From contig JALRFB010000016.1 in NCBI GenBank assembly GCA_023256555.1, forward strand, positions 1-10,573: a DNA stretch of 10,573 nucleotides, in the 5' to 3' direction. The notes under the pieces are model-generated. The model did not search any database. It had not been told where the DNA came from and saw only the letters and a list, made by a program, of their open reading frames with translations. Source of the stretch: Sediminibacterium sp. GTDB taxonomy: Bacteria; Bacteroidota; Bacteroidia; Chitinophagales; Chitinophagaceae. The position numbers and the translations under genes were made by a program. Positions 1 to 6,266 of this stretch are shown one piece after another. The first letter of the stretch is position 1; the number at the start of each line of letters is the position of its first letter.

Positions 1-769
1 TGAAGGTATAACCGAGTTCTTACCTATCTCAAGTACAGCGCATATGAAATTCGCGAACCCAATCTTGGGTATTGCAGATAGTCCATTTGTAGATCTATTT
101 GAAATTGTGATTCAGTTTGCAGCCATTGCTTCTGTATTAGTAATTTACAGAAAACAATTTTTCAATTTTAGGCAGATCAGTTTTTATTTGAAATTAATAG
201 TAGCAGTAATTCCTGCTTTAATCTTTGGTGCTGCATTGAAAAAATATATTGACGCTGCTTTGAATAATCTAACCACTATCGCAATCGTCATGGTTGCAGG
301 TGGTATTATATTATTATTCATAGATAAATTATTTAAAGCAAATGAAACCGTTGCTTTATCAGAAGAAAAGGAACAATCTTATAAAACCTCTTTCATTATA
401 GGTTGTTTTCAAGTATTATCTATTCTTTTTCCGGGCTTAAGTAGAAGTGCTGCAACAATTATTGGCGGAATGACACAAAAATTGACCAAGAAGGCTGCTG
501 CAGAATTTTCTTTCTTTTTGGCTGTTCCAACCATGTTAGCCGCATCTGCGAAAAGCAGCTTAGACGTTTATCAAACTAATCCAGAAGTATTTGCAACGGA
601 CAATTTAATTACTTTACTCATTGGTGCTGTAGTAGCTTTTATAGTGGCTTTATTATCTGTTCAGTTTTTTATTAAAATTGTTCAAAAACAAGGTTTTGCA
701 TTATTTGGTTGGTATCGAATTATTCTAGGCACTTCTCTATTGGTTTTAATATATACTCACTTTATCTAG
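1..769 (+). CDS. uppP: Undecaprenyl-diphosphatase UppP (BacA family), 5' end outside the window
   Basis: Integral membrane enzyme that dephosphorylates undecaprenyl diphosphate to the monophosphate carrier reused in peptidoglycan and surface-glycan synthesis; overproduction gives bacitracin resistance in other bacteria. The frame is open to the left edge: from base 2 it reads EGITEFLPISSTAH, the family's conserved N-terminal motif with its two catalytic-region glutamates and a histidine. The first in-window ATG (base 44) is therefore internal, and by comparison with E. coli only about 16 residues are missing. The second signature, PGLSRSAAT with its essential arginine, starts at base 431. Several hydrophobic segments follow, as expected for a multi-pass protein, and 255 residues are visible against a usual length near 265-270. 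In many Bacteroidota uppP lies in an ftsX-DUF3098-uppP-truB group; here an MFS permease follows instead. Family assignment is very secure. Confidence 0.96.
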   Translation, partial: EGITEFLPISSTAHMKFANPILGIADSPFVDLFEIVIQFAAIASVLVIYRKQFFNFRQISFYLKLIVAVIPALIFGAALKKYIDAALNNLTTIAIVMVAGGIILLFIDKLFKANETVALSEEKEQSYKTSFIIGCFQVLSILFPGLSRSAATIIGGMTQKLTKKAAAEFSFFLAVPTMLAASAKSSLDVYQTNPEVFATDNLITLLIGAVVAFIVALLSVQFFIKIVQKQGFALFGWYRIILGTSLLVLIYTHFI

Positions 770-774
770 CTTTT

Positions 775-794
775 TTTGTATTTTTAAATACAAA
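775..794. repeat. Near-perfect palindrome between uppP and the MFS gene
   Basis: Nine-base arms (TTTGTATTT and AAATACAAA) flank a two-base centre, only 5 bases after the uppP stop and 9 before the next ATG. A run of T precedes rather than follows it, so it is not a normal plus-strand intrinsic terminator. It could be an operator, a weak RNA hairpin in the leader, or chance in AT-rich DNA. Confidence 0.35.
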
Positions 795-803
795 CGATAA
801 GCT

Positions 804-2114
804 ATGCAAACTGCCTCAAAAAAAGTTGTTAATGGTTGGGCCATGTACGATTGGGCTAATAGTGTCTATAATTTGGTAATTACCTCTACCATCTTTCCGG
901 CATATTACGAAGCAATTACTGGAGACGGAGACGATACCACTTTAATTGATAAAATAAAGATTGGCAATTTTGAATTTACCAATACTGCTTTATACAATTA
1001 TGTTTTAGCCATTGCATTTGTAATTGTAGCGCTCATGTCTCCCATTTTATCATCTATTGCAGATTATAAAGGAAACAAAAAACAATTTCTGCGATTCTTT
1101 TGTACGATGGGTAGCTTGTCTTGCGCTTCCTTGTACTTTTTTGACGGCGATCATATCATTGGAGGTCTGATTTCTGTAATTATTGCATGTGTTGGTTTTT
1201 GGAGTAGTTTGGTTTTCTATAATTCCTACTTGCCCGAAATAGCTGCCCCAGAAGATAGAGACCGAATTAGCGCACGTGGATTTATGATGGGTTATATAGG
1301 TTCTGTATTATTACAAATCATTTGTTTTGTATTTGTATTAAAACCAGACTTATTCGGTATCACTGTTGGCAAAGCATCACAAATATCTTTTTTACTAGTA
1401 GGGATATGGTGGATTGGATTTGGTTGGTTTGCTATAGGAAGATTACCCAATGGTTTACATATAGCAAGTGGGAAAAAGAAAGAAAATATTTTCACTTCAG
1501 GTTATAAAGAATTGCATAAGGTTTGGAAACAATTAATTCATCTACCATTATTAAAAAGATTTTTAACTGCTTTCTTTTTTTACAATATGGGTGTTCAAAC
1601 AGTCATGTTAGCAGCTACCTTGTATGGTAAAAGTGAACTAAATATTCCAACTACAAATTTGATCATTGCTATTTTAATTATTCAAATAGTAGCTATTCCT
1701 GGAGCACATTTGATGGCCAAACTTGCCACACAATGGGGTAATTTTAAAACATTGATGGTTGCAGTTTTGATCTGGATTGGTGGATGTATAATGGGTTATT
1801 TACTGCCTCGAAACGATGTTTATTTGTTTTATATTTTAGCCGTTGTTGTTGGATTTGTTATGGGAGGTATTCAATCAGTTAGTAGAAGTACCTATTCTAA
1901 ATTAATGCCAGTGACTTATGATACTGCAAGTTTCTTTAGCTTTTTTGATGTAACTGAAAAAATTGCTATTGTTATAGGTATGTTTAGTTTTGGATTTATC
2001 AATGAATTAACTGGCTCACAAAGAAACTCTGTATTAGTATTAGCAAGCTTTTTTGTGATTGGTTTGGCTTTATTGTATAGAACGGCTCAATATCAGAAAA
2101 ATGCAACTGCTTAG
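804..2114 (+). CDS. UMF1-family (Atg22-like) major facilitator permease
   Basis: Predicted inner-membrane transporter of 436 residues, substrate unknown. The N-terminus reads NGWAMYDWANSVYN (residues 10-23), a hallmark of the UMF1/Atg22-like MFS branch. D-Y-K-G-N-K-K at 87-93 corresponds to the MFS loop 2-3 motif (D-x-x-G-R-R type). The stretch SYLPEIA plus DRDRISARGF (141-160) is also typical of bacterial members. Roughly 11-12 hydrophobic segments run to the C-terminus. Fungal Atg22 exports vacuolar amino acids, but that function cannot be transferred to bacterial homologues. The start at base 804 has no good Shine-Dalgarno site and lies 34 bases after uppP, so co-transcription is possible. 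Its 3' end overlaps the next gene by 14 bases, suggesting translational coupling. The family call is firm; the substrate is open. Confidence 0.9.
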   Translation: MQTASKKVVNGWAMYDWANSVYNLVITSTIFPAYYEAITGDGDDTTLIDKIKIGNFEFTNTALYNYVLAIAFVIVALMSPILSSIADYKGNKKQFLRFFCTMGSLSCASLYFFDGDHIIGGLISVIIACVGFWSSLVFYNSYLPEIAAPEDRDRISARGFMMGYIGSVLLQIICFVFVLKPDLFGITVGKASQISFLLVGIWWIGFGWFAIGRLPNGLHIASGKKKENIFTSGYKELHKVWKQLIHLPLLKRFLTAFFFYNMGVQTVMLAATLYGKSELNIPTTNLIIAILIIQIVAIPGAHLMAKLATQWGNFKTLMVAVLIWIGGCIMGYLLPRNDVYLFYILAVVVGFVMGGIQSVSRSTYSKLMPVTYDTASFFSFFDVTEKIAIVIGMFSFGFINELTGSQRNSVLVLASFFVIGLALLYRTAQYQKNATA

Positions 2115-2970
2115 TATTCATACAGGTAATTTTAAGTTAGATGGCGGCGCCATGTTTGGAGTAGTGCCCAAACAAATTTGGAATAAACTAAACCCAGCAG
2201 ATGAAAATAATTTATGCACTTGGGCATTAAGATGTTTATTGGTAATTGAAGGAGATCGTAAAATTCTGATAGATACAGGAATGGGTAATAAACAAGATGC
2301 AAAATTTATGGGACATTATCATCTAAGCAATACCCAGTCTTTAAAAGAATGTCTTAATAAATATTCGTTAGAAATGGATGATATTACGGATGTATTATTA
2401 ACCCATTTACACTTTGACCATGTTGGCGGAGCAGTTGAACTAAAAGACAATCAACTAGTACTAAGTTTTCCTAATGCTACTTATTGGGTTAGTGAGCCCC
2501 AATGGGAAACTGCTCAACACCCCAATAAAAGAGAGAAAGCCTCATTTTTAAAAGAAAATATTGACCCTTTATTAGCAAGTGGCAAATTGAAAATTATTAG
2601 TTTACCTGCTTTTCAAAGTGACAACAATTTACAAACCATTCATTTTAGCAAATCCATCAGTTGTATAGTAGTTAATGGACATACAGAAGGAATGCTGCTA
2701 CCTAAAATTCAATACAAAGACAAGTCGATTGTTTTCATGGCAGATTTATTACCCTCTACTGCACATATTCCTTTGCCTTATGTGATGGGTTATGATATGC
2801 AACCTTTGATTACTTTGAAAGAAAAGGAATTATTCTTACAAGAAGCATTGAGCAGTAATTATTATTTGTTTTTCGAACACGACCCAGTAAACGAAATCTG
2901 CCAAGTTGAAATGACTGAGAAAGGAATTAGAGCTAGTACTAGTTTAAGCTTATCGCAATTATTGAACTAA
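2101..2970 (+). CDS. Metallo-beta-lactamase-fold hydrolase, AHL-lactonase-like
   Basis: Probably a cytosolic metal-dependent hydrolase of 289 residues; no signal peptide. The signature THLHFDHVGG gives H102-x-H104-x-D106-H107, and H194, D215 and H260 complete the ligand set expected for a two-metal site in the glyoxalase II/lactonase branch. LIDTG at 56-60 is the usual strand before the metal loop. Size and layout resemble N-acyl-homoserine-lactone lactonases and other Bacteroidota MBL hydrolases, but the substrate cannot be read from sequence. The frame extends upstream to a TTG at base 2059, yet that would bury 56 bases in the MFS gene and add residues unlike the family; ATG 2101 starts directly at the conserved MQLLSIHTGNFKLDGG. 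It overlaps the permease gene by 14 bases, so the two are probably coupled. Its 3' end overlaps the convergent DUF3108 gene by 12 bases. Confidence 0.88.
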   Translation: MQLLSIHTGNFKLDGGAMFGVVPKQIWNKLNPADENNLCTWALRCLLVIEGDRKILIDTGMGNKQDAKFMGHYHLSNTQSLKECLNKYSLEMDDITDVLLTHLHFDHVGGAVELKDNQLVLSFPNATYWVSEPQWETAQHPNKREKASFLKENIDPLLASGKLKIISLPAFQSDNNLQTIHFSKSISCIVVNGHTEGMLLPKIQYKDKSIVFMADLLPSTAHIPLPYVMGYDMQPLITLKEKELFLQEALSSNYYLFFEHDPVNEICQVEMTEKGIRASTSLSLSQLLN

Positions 2971-3747
2971 TTCAATCAATGAATTCAATGGATGTCTAAG
3001 GTTTTCATAGCCTACCATATCTACTTTAATATTTCCTACAATAATAGGTGTTTGAATTCTCACAGGAATATGATTCTCGTCGTCTGTTACCCAAATAGTC
3101 ATTTGCTCTCCCCCTTTGAACATAGTCCCTTTCACTAATAATGGCGCCAATTTGATGGCTTTAAATATTCCATACTGAGTAGTAATTTGCTCTCTACCCA
3201 AATATTTGAAATAGGATGGATATAATTCTTTATCCAAAAAGAAGTTTAAATATACTTTTTCATTTAGCTGAAGATTATCGTAATTGATATTACGAGCTGC
3301 ATAAATAGCACTTATTACATCATAAGTGCAATCAGAGGTTGAATAAGTATTACCTAAAGTTAATGCGGTTCTTGCTTTTTGATTGAAGCTAATTAAATCG
3401 GTTTGGTGAAAACTTCCTTCATTAATTCTTCTAGTAAATTGATAAGGCAGTAAGGTTTTTATATCTACTATACTTTCATAAACATCTCTTACTTTAAAGA
3501 TCCAATCATATTTACTATTTGACTTTCCTATTGCGGTAAATGTATAAGTATCTTTGCCTTCAAAATTGCTTAATTGTGTATTAAATTCTGCCTTGCCTGC
3601 ATTCACGTAAATACCAATTACATTATAGTAAATACTATATTTTATTTTTTCACCATCTTTAAAAGATGTGTTAGGTTGTTTGCAAATATTATTATCTGCA
3701 GGTTTAAAGAGAGAAGTAAATAATATAAAAAGTTGTATCAATAACAT
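2959..3747 (-). CDS. DUF3108 domain-containing secreted protein
   Basis: Protein of 262 residues belonging to the DUF3108 family, common in Bacteroidota and Proteobacteria and of unknown biochemical role. The N-terminus (residues 1-14) is a short hydrophobic stretch that looks like a signal peptide, although no clear A-x-A site or lipobox is visible, so the final location (periplasm or envelope) is inferred. The family pattern is recognisable: FKDGEKIKYSIYYNVIGIYV near residues 29-48 at the start of the beta-rich domain, and MTIWVTDDENHIPVRIQTPI around 216-235. DUF3108 proteins are predicted to be beta-rich, with some resemblance to periplasmic carrier folds. It starts 14 bases after the flippase-like gene, so the two probably form an operon. 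No separate promoter is clear in the gap. Its stop codon lies inside the convergent MBL gene. Confidence 0.88.
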   Translation of the reverse strand: MLLIQLFILFTSLFKPADNNICKQPNTSFKDGEKIKYSIYYNVIGIYVNAGKAEFNTQLSNFEGKDTYTFTAIGKSNSKYDWIFKVRDVYESIVDIKTLLPYQFTRRINEGSFHQTDLISFNQKARTALTLGNTYSTSDCTYDVISAIYAARNINYDNLQLNEKVYLNFFLDKELYPSYFKYLGREQITTQYGIFKAIKLAPLLVKGTMFKGGEQMTIWVTDDENHIPVRIQTPIIVGNIKVDMVGYENLRHPLNSLIELVQ

Positions 3748-3761
3748 GGGGATAGTTAAAA

Positions 3762-4679
3762 TTATTGTTTTAATCTAAAACCTAGCAATAAAAAAGCTCC
3801 TATTATTGCAGGTAATAAAAAATTAACAGCCCATATTATAGTAGACAATGAAATTAACATTAAACTATTTTGATACCAAGGAGACAATAATAATAAAATA
3901 AGCTGCCCTCTAATTACCAATTCAGTTATACTAATCGTTGGAACAATACTTAAACTAAGAAACATTACCGCCAAAGCCACCCAAAGTATTAAATAAGGAA
4001 TAGGGATATGAAGTATATGTGCTGCCCAGGTATATTGCATCAAGTATACACTATACCTTAAAAAAGACAAAGCCAATAATTTTCTTTTTATACCTGATTC
4101 GATTTGTAAAAAATTAAATGACTTCAAAATTCCAGAGAAAGTCACTTTATGAAAGTATATAATTAATGCAAAAACTAACAATAAAGGAGTTACCCATCTT
4201 AACCATGGTAAAAAGGGCGGATTGATATAAATAGCAATAGCACCCATAATAATTGTAACAATCATTTGTGCATAAGACGCCCATGCCATTCTACCAATTG
4301 CAATGATTTTATTCTCCGTATCTAACATCATTGTTCTTCCAACATATTCCCCAATTCTATTGGGTGTATAAAAAGCAAATGCCTGCCCAACAAAAACACT
4401 TTTTAGTGCAGTAGGAATACTAATCGATGTTTCCGAACTCAACACAATCTTCCATTTATAAGATTCAACTAAAAAATTCATCAACATTAAAAAAAATAAA
4501 ATTACCCACTGATAAATCGCTATTTTTTGAAATTGAATTTTTATCTGAGCCCCATATTGTACAACATTTTCATTACTGCCTACCTCTCTGTAAATAGCTA
4601 CGCTACATATAATAAATAAGAAAACTCCTACCCCTTTTTTGCCTATGGAAATAAGTCGATTCGTTGTTGTAGATAACAT
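3762..4679 (-). CDS. Flippase-like membrane protein (LPG synthase TM / AglD superfamily)
   Basis: Multi-pass membrane protein of 305 residues in the family of the membrane half of lysylphosphatidylglycerol synthase (MprF/AglD type, also called UPF0104). Hydrophobic segments are clear near residues 15-30, 58-73, 135-152, 162-176, 229-248, 258-268 and 275-300. Two family features stand out: TPNRIGEYVGR at 105-115, matching the P-x-R-x-G-E-x-x-R loop, and SITELVIRG at 250-258, matching the second conserved loop with E253 and R258. There is no soluble aminoacyl-transferase domain, so it should not make lysyl-lipid; moving a lipid or lipid-linked sugar across the membrane is the usual proposal. 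It lies just upstream of the DUF3108 gene and is divergent from ruvC. The specific substrate is unknown. Confidence 0.82.
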   Translation of the reverse strand: MLSTTTNRLISIGKKGVGVFLFIICSVAIYREVGSNENVVQYGAQIKIQFQKIAIYQWVILFFLMLMNFLVESYKWKIVLSSETSISIPTALKSVFVGQAFAFYTPNRIGEYVGRTMMLDTENKIIAIGRMAWASYAQMIVTIIMGAIAIYINPPFLPWLRWVTPLLLVFALIIYFHKVTFSGILKSFNFLQIESGIKRKLLALSFLRYSVYLMQYTWAAHILHIPIPYLILWVALAVMFLSLSIVPTISITELVIRGQLILLLLSPWYQNSLMLISLSTIIWAVNFLLPAIIGAFLLLGFRLKQ

Positions 4680-4685
4680 AGACTA

Positions 4686-4693
4686 CAAAGTTC
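4686..4693 (-). promoter_or_regulatory. Possible -7 box for the flippase-like gene
   Basis: On the minus strand this reads GAACTTTG, one mismatch from the Bacteroidota consensus TAnnTTTG, and it ends 6 bases before the ATG. No convincing -33 TTTG is seen. If it is used, the message would have almost no leader. It overlaps the expected -33 position of ruvC on the other strand. Confidence 0.35.
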
Positions 4694-4713
4694 GGAAATT
4701 GCCATGATATATG

Positions 4714-4721
4714 TAACTTTA
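4714..4721 (+). promoter_or_regulatory. Possible -7 box for ruvC
   Basis: TAACTTTA matches TAnnTTTG except at the last base. A weak TTCG (4691-4694) lies 19 bases upstream, the spacing expected for the -33 element, though it is a poor match. The box ends 6 bases before ATG 4728 and lies downstream of ATG 4704. If it is real, only the 4728 start can be used. Confidence 0.4.
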
Positions 4722-4727
4722 TTGTCT

Positions 4728-5318
4728 ATGCCAACTACACCCATTATTCTTGGAATTGATCCTGGTACACAAATTCTAGGGTATGCCTTACTGAAAGGAG
4801 GTACTCAACCAAGTCTTATTGAAATGGATGTTTTGAAACTTACCAAAGAAAAAGATATTTATGCAAGATTGCAGATGATTCATGCAAAAATCATGGAATT
4901 GATAGACAAATATCATCCTACAGAATTTGCCATTGAAGCGCCCTTTTTTGGTAAGAACATACAAAGTATGCTCAAACTGGGAAGGGCTCAAGGAGTAGCT
5001 ATCGCAGCAGCCATGCATTATGAATTACCAGTTGCAGAATACGCACCGAAAAAAGTAAAACAAGCCATTACTGGTAATGGTAATGCAGACAAAGAAATGA
5101 TTTGGAAAATGCTTGAGCGTATTTTTGATATCCAAAAACAACCTAAATATTTTGATGCAACTGACGCATTAGCCGTTGCATTATGTCATCATCAACAAAC
5201 TAGAGGTCTTGTACTTCCTAAGAATAAGATTGTAAAAGGTAAAAAATCCGCAAAAAAAACGAATAGCTGGACTAGTTTTATTGCAAAAAATCCAGAAAGA
5301 GTTAAGGCAAAAAAATAA
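4728..5318 (+). CDS. ruvC: Crossover junction endodeoxyribonuclease RuvC
   Basis: Holliday-junction resolvase that works as a dimer with RuvAB in recombination and repair. From ATG 4728 the protein is 196 residues and begins MPTTPIILGIDPGT. The four acidic residues of the RNase H-like active site are present: D11 (GIDPGT), E70 (AIEAPFF), D143 and D146 (DATDALAVALCHH). Their spacing nearly matches E. coli D7, E66, D138 and D141. An in-frame ATG at 4704 would add MIYVTLLS. I prefer 4728 because it matches the family's short N-terminus and because a -7-like box lies between the two ATGs. After the catalytic fold there is a lysine-rich tail of about 30 residues absent from the 173-residue E. coli enzyme. 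The gene converges on the HIT gene with a one-base gap, and its final AAA codons may form the HIT transcript's terminator tract. Confidence 0.95.
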   Translation: MPTTPIILGIDPGTQILGYALLKGGTQPSLIEMDVLKLTKEKDIYARLQMIHAKIMELIDKYHPTEFAIEAPFFGKNIQSMLKLGRAQGVAIAAAMHYELPVAEYAPKKVKQAITGNGNADKEMIWKMLERIFDIQKQPKYFDATDALAVALCHHQQTRGLVLPKNKIVKGKKSAKKTNSWTSFIAKNPERVKAKK

Positions 5319-5341
5319 ACTATATAGCACTAACTATAGTT
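5309..5341 (-). terminator. Possible intrinsic terminator of the greA-HIT transcript
   Basis: On the minus strand, AACTATA (5341-5335) can pair with TATAGTT (5324-5318) around a 10-base loop, followed by TA and seven T (5315-5309). The stem is short and purely A/T-rich apart from one C-G pair, so strength is doubtful. The HIT stop codon lies in the stem, and the T tract is made from the last lysine codons of ruvC. Confidence 0.4.
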
Positions 5342-5709
5342 GCTTGAATGGCCTGAAACTCTTCTTTTGTAAAACTCAATTTTGGGCTAGCAAAATCAAT
5401 ATCCTTTGCTTCATTGATAGGAATTAAATGTAAATGAGCATGAGGCACTTCCAAGCCCACAGTTAACATACTTACCCTATTACAATGAAAACTATTTTCA
5501 ATCGCTTTAGCAATAGGTTGTGCAAACACTAACATCTCTGCTAAATAATTGGATGGCAAATCAAACACTTTATCAATTTCTATTTTAGGCACAATTAAAG
5601 TATGCCCTTTTTGTAAAGGGAAAATATCTAAAAAAGCATAAAACAAATCAGACTCCGCTATTTTATATGACGGAATTTCACCTGCTATGATTTTAGAAAA
5701 AATAGTCAT
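5320..5709 (-). CDS. HIT-family (histidine triad) nucleotide-binding protein
   Basis: Cytosolic protein of 129 residues, probably a purine nucleoside phosphoramidase or related nucleotidyl hydrolase of the HINT branch. The defining triad is H90-A-H92-L-H94-L in PHAHLHLIP. The N-terminus MTIFSKIIAGEIPSYKI, then AFLDIFP and GHTLIVPK (25-42), is the standard HIT opening. Many family members have zinc-binding cysteines in the first residues (CIFC); here the second of these positions is a serine (IFSK), so that site is absent. Length is normal (110-140). It starts one base after the greA stop codon (TAA-T-ATG), so it is almost certainly co-transcribed and probably translationally coupled with greA. 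The precise substrate cannot be assigned. Confidence 0.93.
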   Translation of the reverse strand: MTIFSKIIAGEIPSYKIAESDLFYAFLDIFPLQKGHTLIVPKIEIDKVFDLPSNYLAEMLVFAQPIAKAIENSFHCNRVSMLTVGLEVPHAHLHLIPINEAKDIDFASPKLSFTKEEFQAIQATIVSAI

Positions 5710-5710
5710 A

Positions 5711-6187
5711 TTAAACAGTGATATTGTCTACTTTAAATTTCATGGTACCATTTGGAGCTTGCACTTCTGCAATTTCACCTACCTTTTTCCCTAATAAACC
5801 TTTTCCTATTGGAGATGTAGCAGAAATTTTAGCAGCTTTTAAATCTGCTTCTTTCTCCCCTACTATTTGATAAGTAATGGTTTTATTGGTGGCCATATTG
5901 GTAATAGTCACTTTTGTTAAGATGGTTACTTTACTAGTATCAATGGTGCTTGTATCTACAATTTTTGCATTAGAAATAGTGGCCTCTAATTGTTTGATCT
6001 TAGCTTCCAACATTCCTTGAGCTTCTTTAGCAGAATCATATTCAGCATTTTCTTTTAAATCTCCTTTTTCTCTTGCCTCTGCAATTGCTTTGGATGCAGC
6101 AGGACGATCAACCGATTTAAGCTTATGAAGCTCTTCACGCATTTTATCAAATGTCTCCTGTGTTACGTATGCATTAATTTCACTCAT
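5711..6187 (-). CDS. greA: Transcription elongation factor GreA
   Basis: Binds the secondary channel of RNA polymerase and stimulates cleavage of backtracked transcripts. The protein has 158 residues, the normal length. Residues 1-75 form the antiparallel coiled coil, with the tip motif GDLKENAEY at 42-50; D43 and E46 match the catalytic acidic pair of E. coli (D41, E44). Residues about 80-158 form the FKBP-like domain, with SATSPIGKGLLGKKVGE at 122-138. The start has an AGAAGGA element directly before the ATG (one base between), unusually close but one of the few purine-rich sites here. The gene is separated from the upstream dehydrogenase gene by a terminator hairpin only about 20 bases before its ATG, so transcription may be attenuated or start within the hairpin region. 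HIT follows immediately. Confidence 0.95.
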   Translation of the reverse strand: MSEINAYVTQETFDKMREELHKLKSVDRPAASKAIAEAREKGDLKENAEYDSAKEAQGMLEAKIKQLEATISNAKIVDTSTIDTSKVTILTKVTITNMATNKTITYQIVGEKEADLKAAKISATSPIGKGLLGKKVGEIAEVQAPNGTMKFKVDNITV

Positions 6188-6206
6188 ATCCTTCTGTTTT
6201 GTCTAT

Positions 6207-6240
6207 AAAAAAAATACAACGCCACATAGTTGTAGCGTTG
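6207..6240 (-). terminator. Strong intrinsic terminator between the dehydrogenase gene and greA
   Basis: Read on the minus strand, a 10-base-pair stem (6240-6231 with 6226-6217, four-base loop) is followed after two bases by eight consecutive T (6214-6207). One pair is a G-U wobble in minus-strand RNA but an A-C mismatch in plus-strand RNA, so the structure favours minus-strand transcripts. It lies about 26 bases after the dehydrogenase stop and 19 bases before the greA ATG. It can terminate the rsmA-dehydrogenase message or attenuate transcription into greA. Confidence 0.82.
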
Positions 6241-6247
6241 CAGTGCA

Positions 6248-6255
6248 CAAATATA
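6248..6255 (-). promoter_or_regulatory. Exact TAnnTTTG -7-like box upstream of the greA leader hairpin
   Basis: On the minus strand it reads TATATTTG, a full match to the Bacteroidota -7 consensus. A start point about 5-8 bases downstream would fall at or just before the terminator hairpin. No TTTG -33 element is visible at the usual 19-21 base spacing, so promoter activity is uncertain. Confidence 0.4.
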
Positions 6256-6266
6256 TAAAAAATAGC

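Noticed and set aside
2059..2100. Upstream TTG start extending the MBL hydrolase by 14 residues
   Set aside because: It lies deep in the MFS gene and the added residues do not look like the family; ATG 2101 begins at the conserved N-terminus.
2961..2976. Inverted repeat ATTGAA-CTAA-TTCAAT at the MBL/DUF3108 junction as a terminator
   Set aside because: The stem is six weak pairs and no T run follows on either strand.
4704..4727. ATG 4704 as the ruvC start
   Set aside because: It adds eight residues not expected in the family and lies upstream of the likely -7 box. It remains possible if another promoter is used.
4704..5318. RuvC-like nuclease as part of a CRISPR or transposon (TnpB/IscB) system
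   Set aside because: Spacing of the four acidic residues and total length match the housekeeping resolvase; no repeats, guide RNA or partner genes are nearby.
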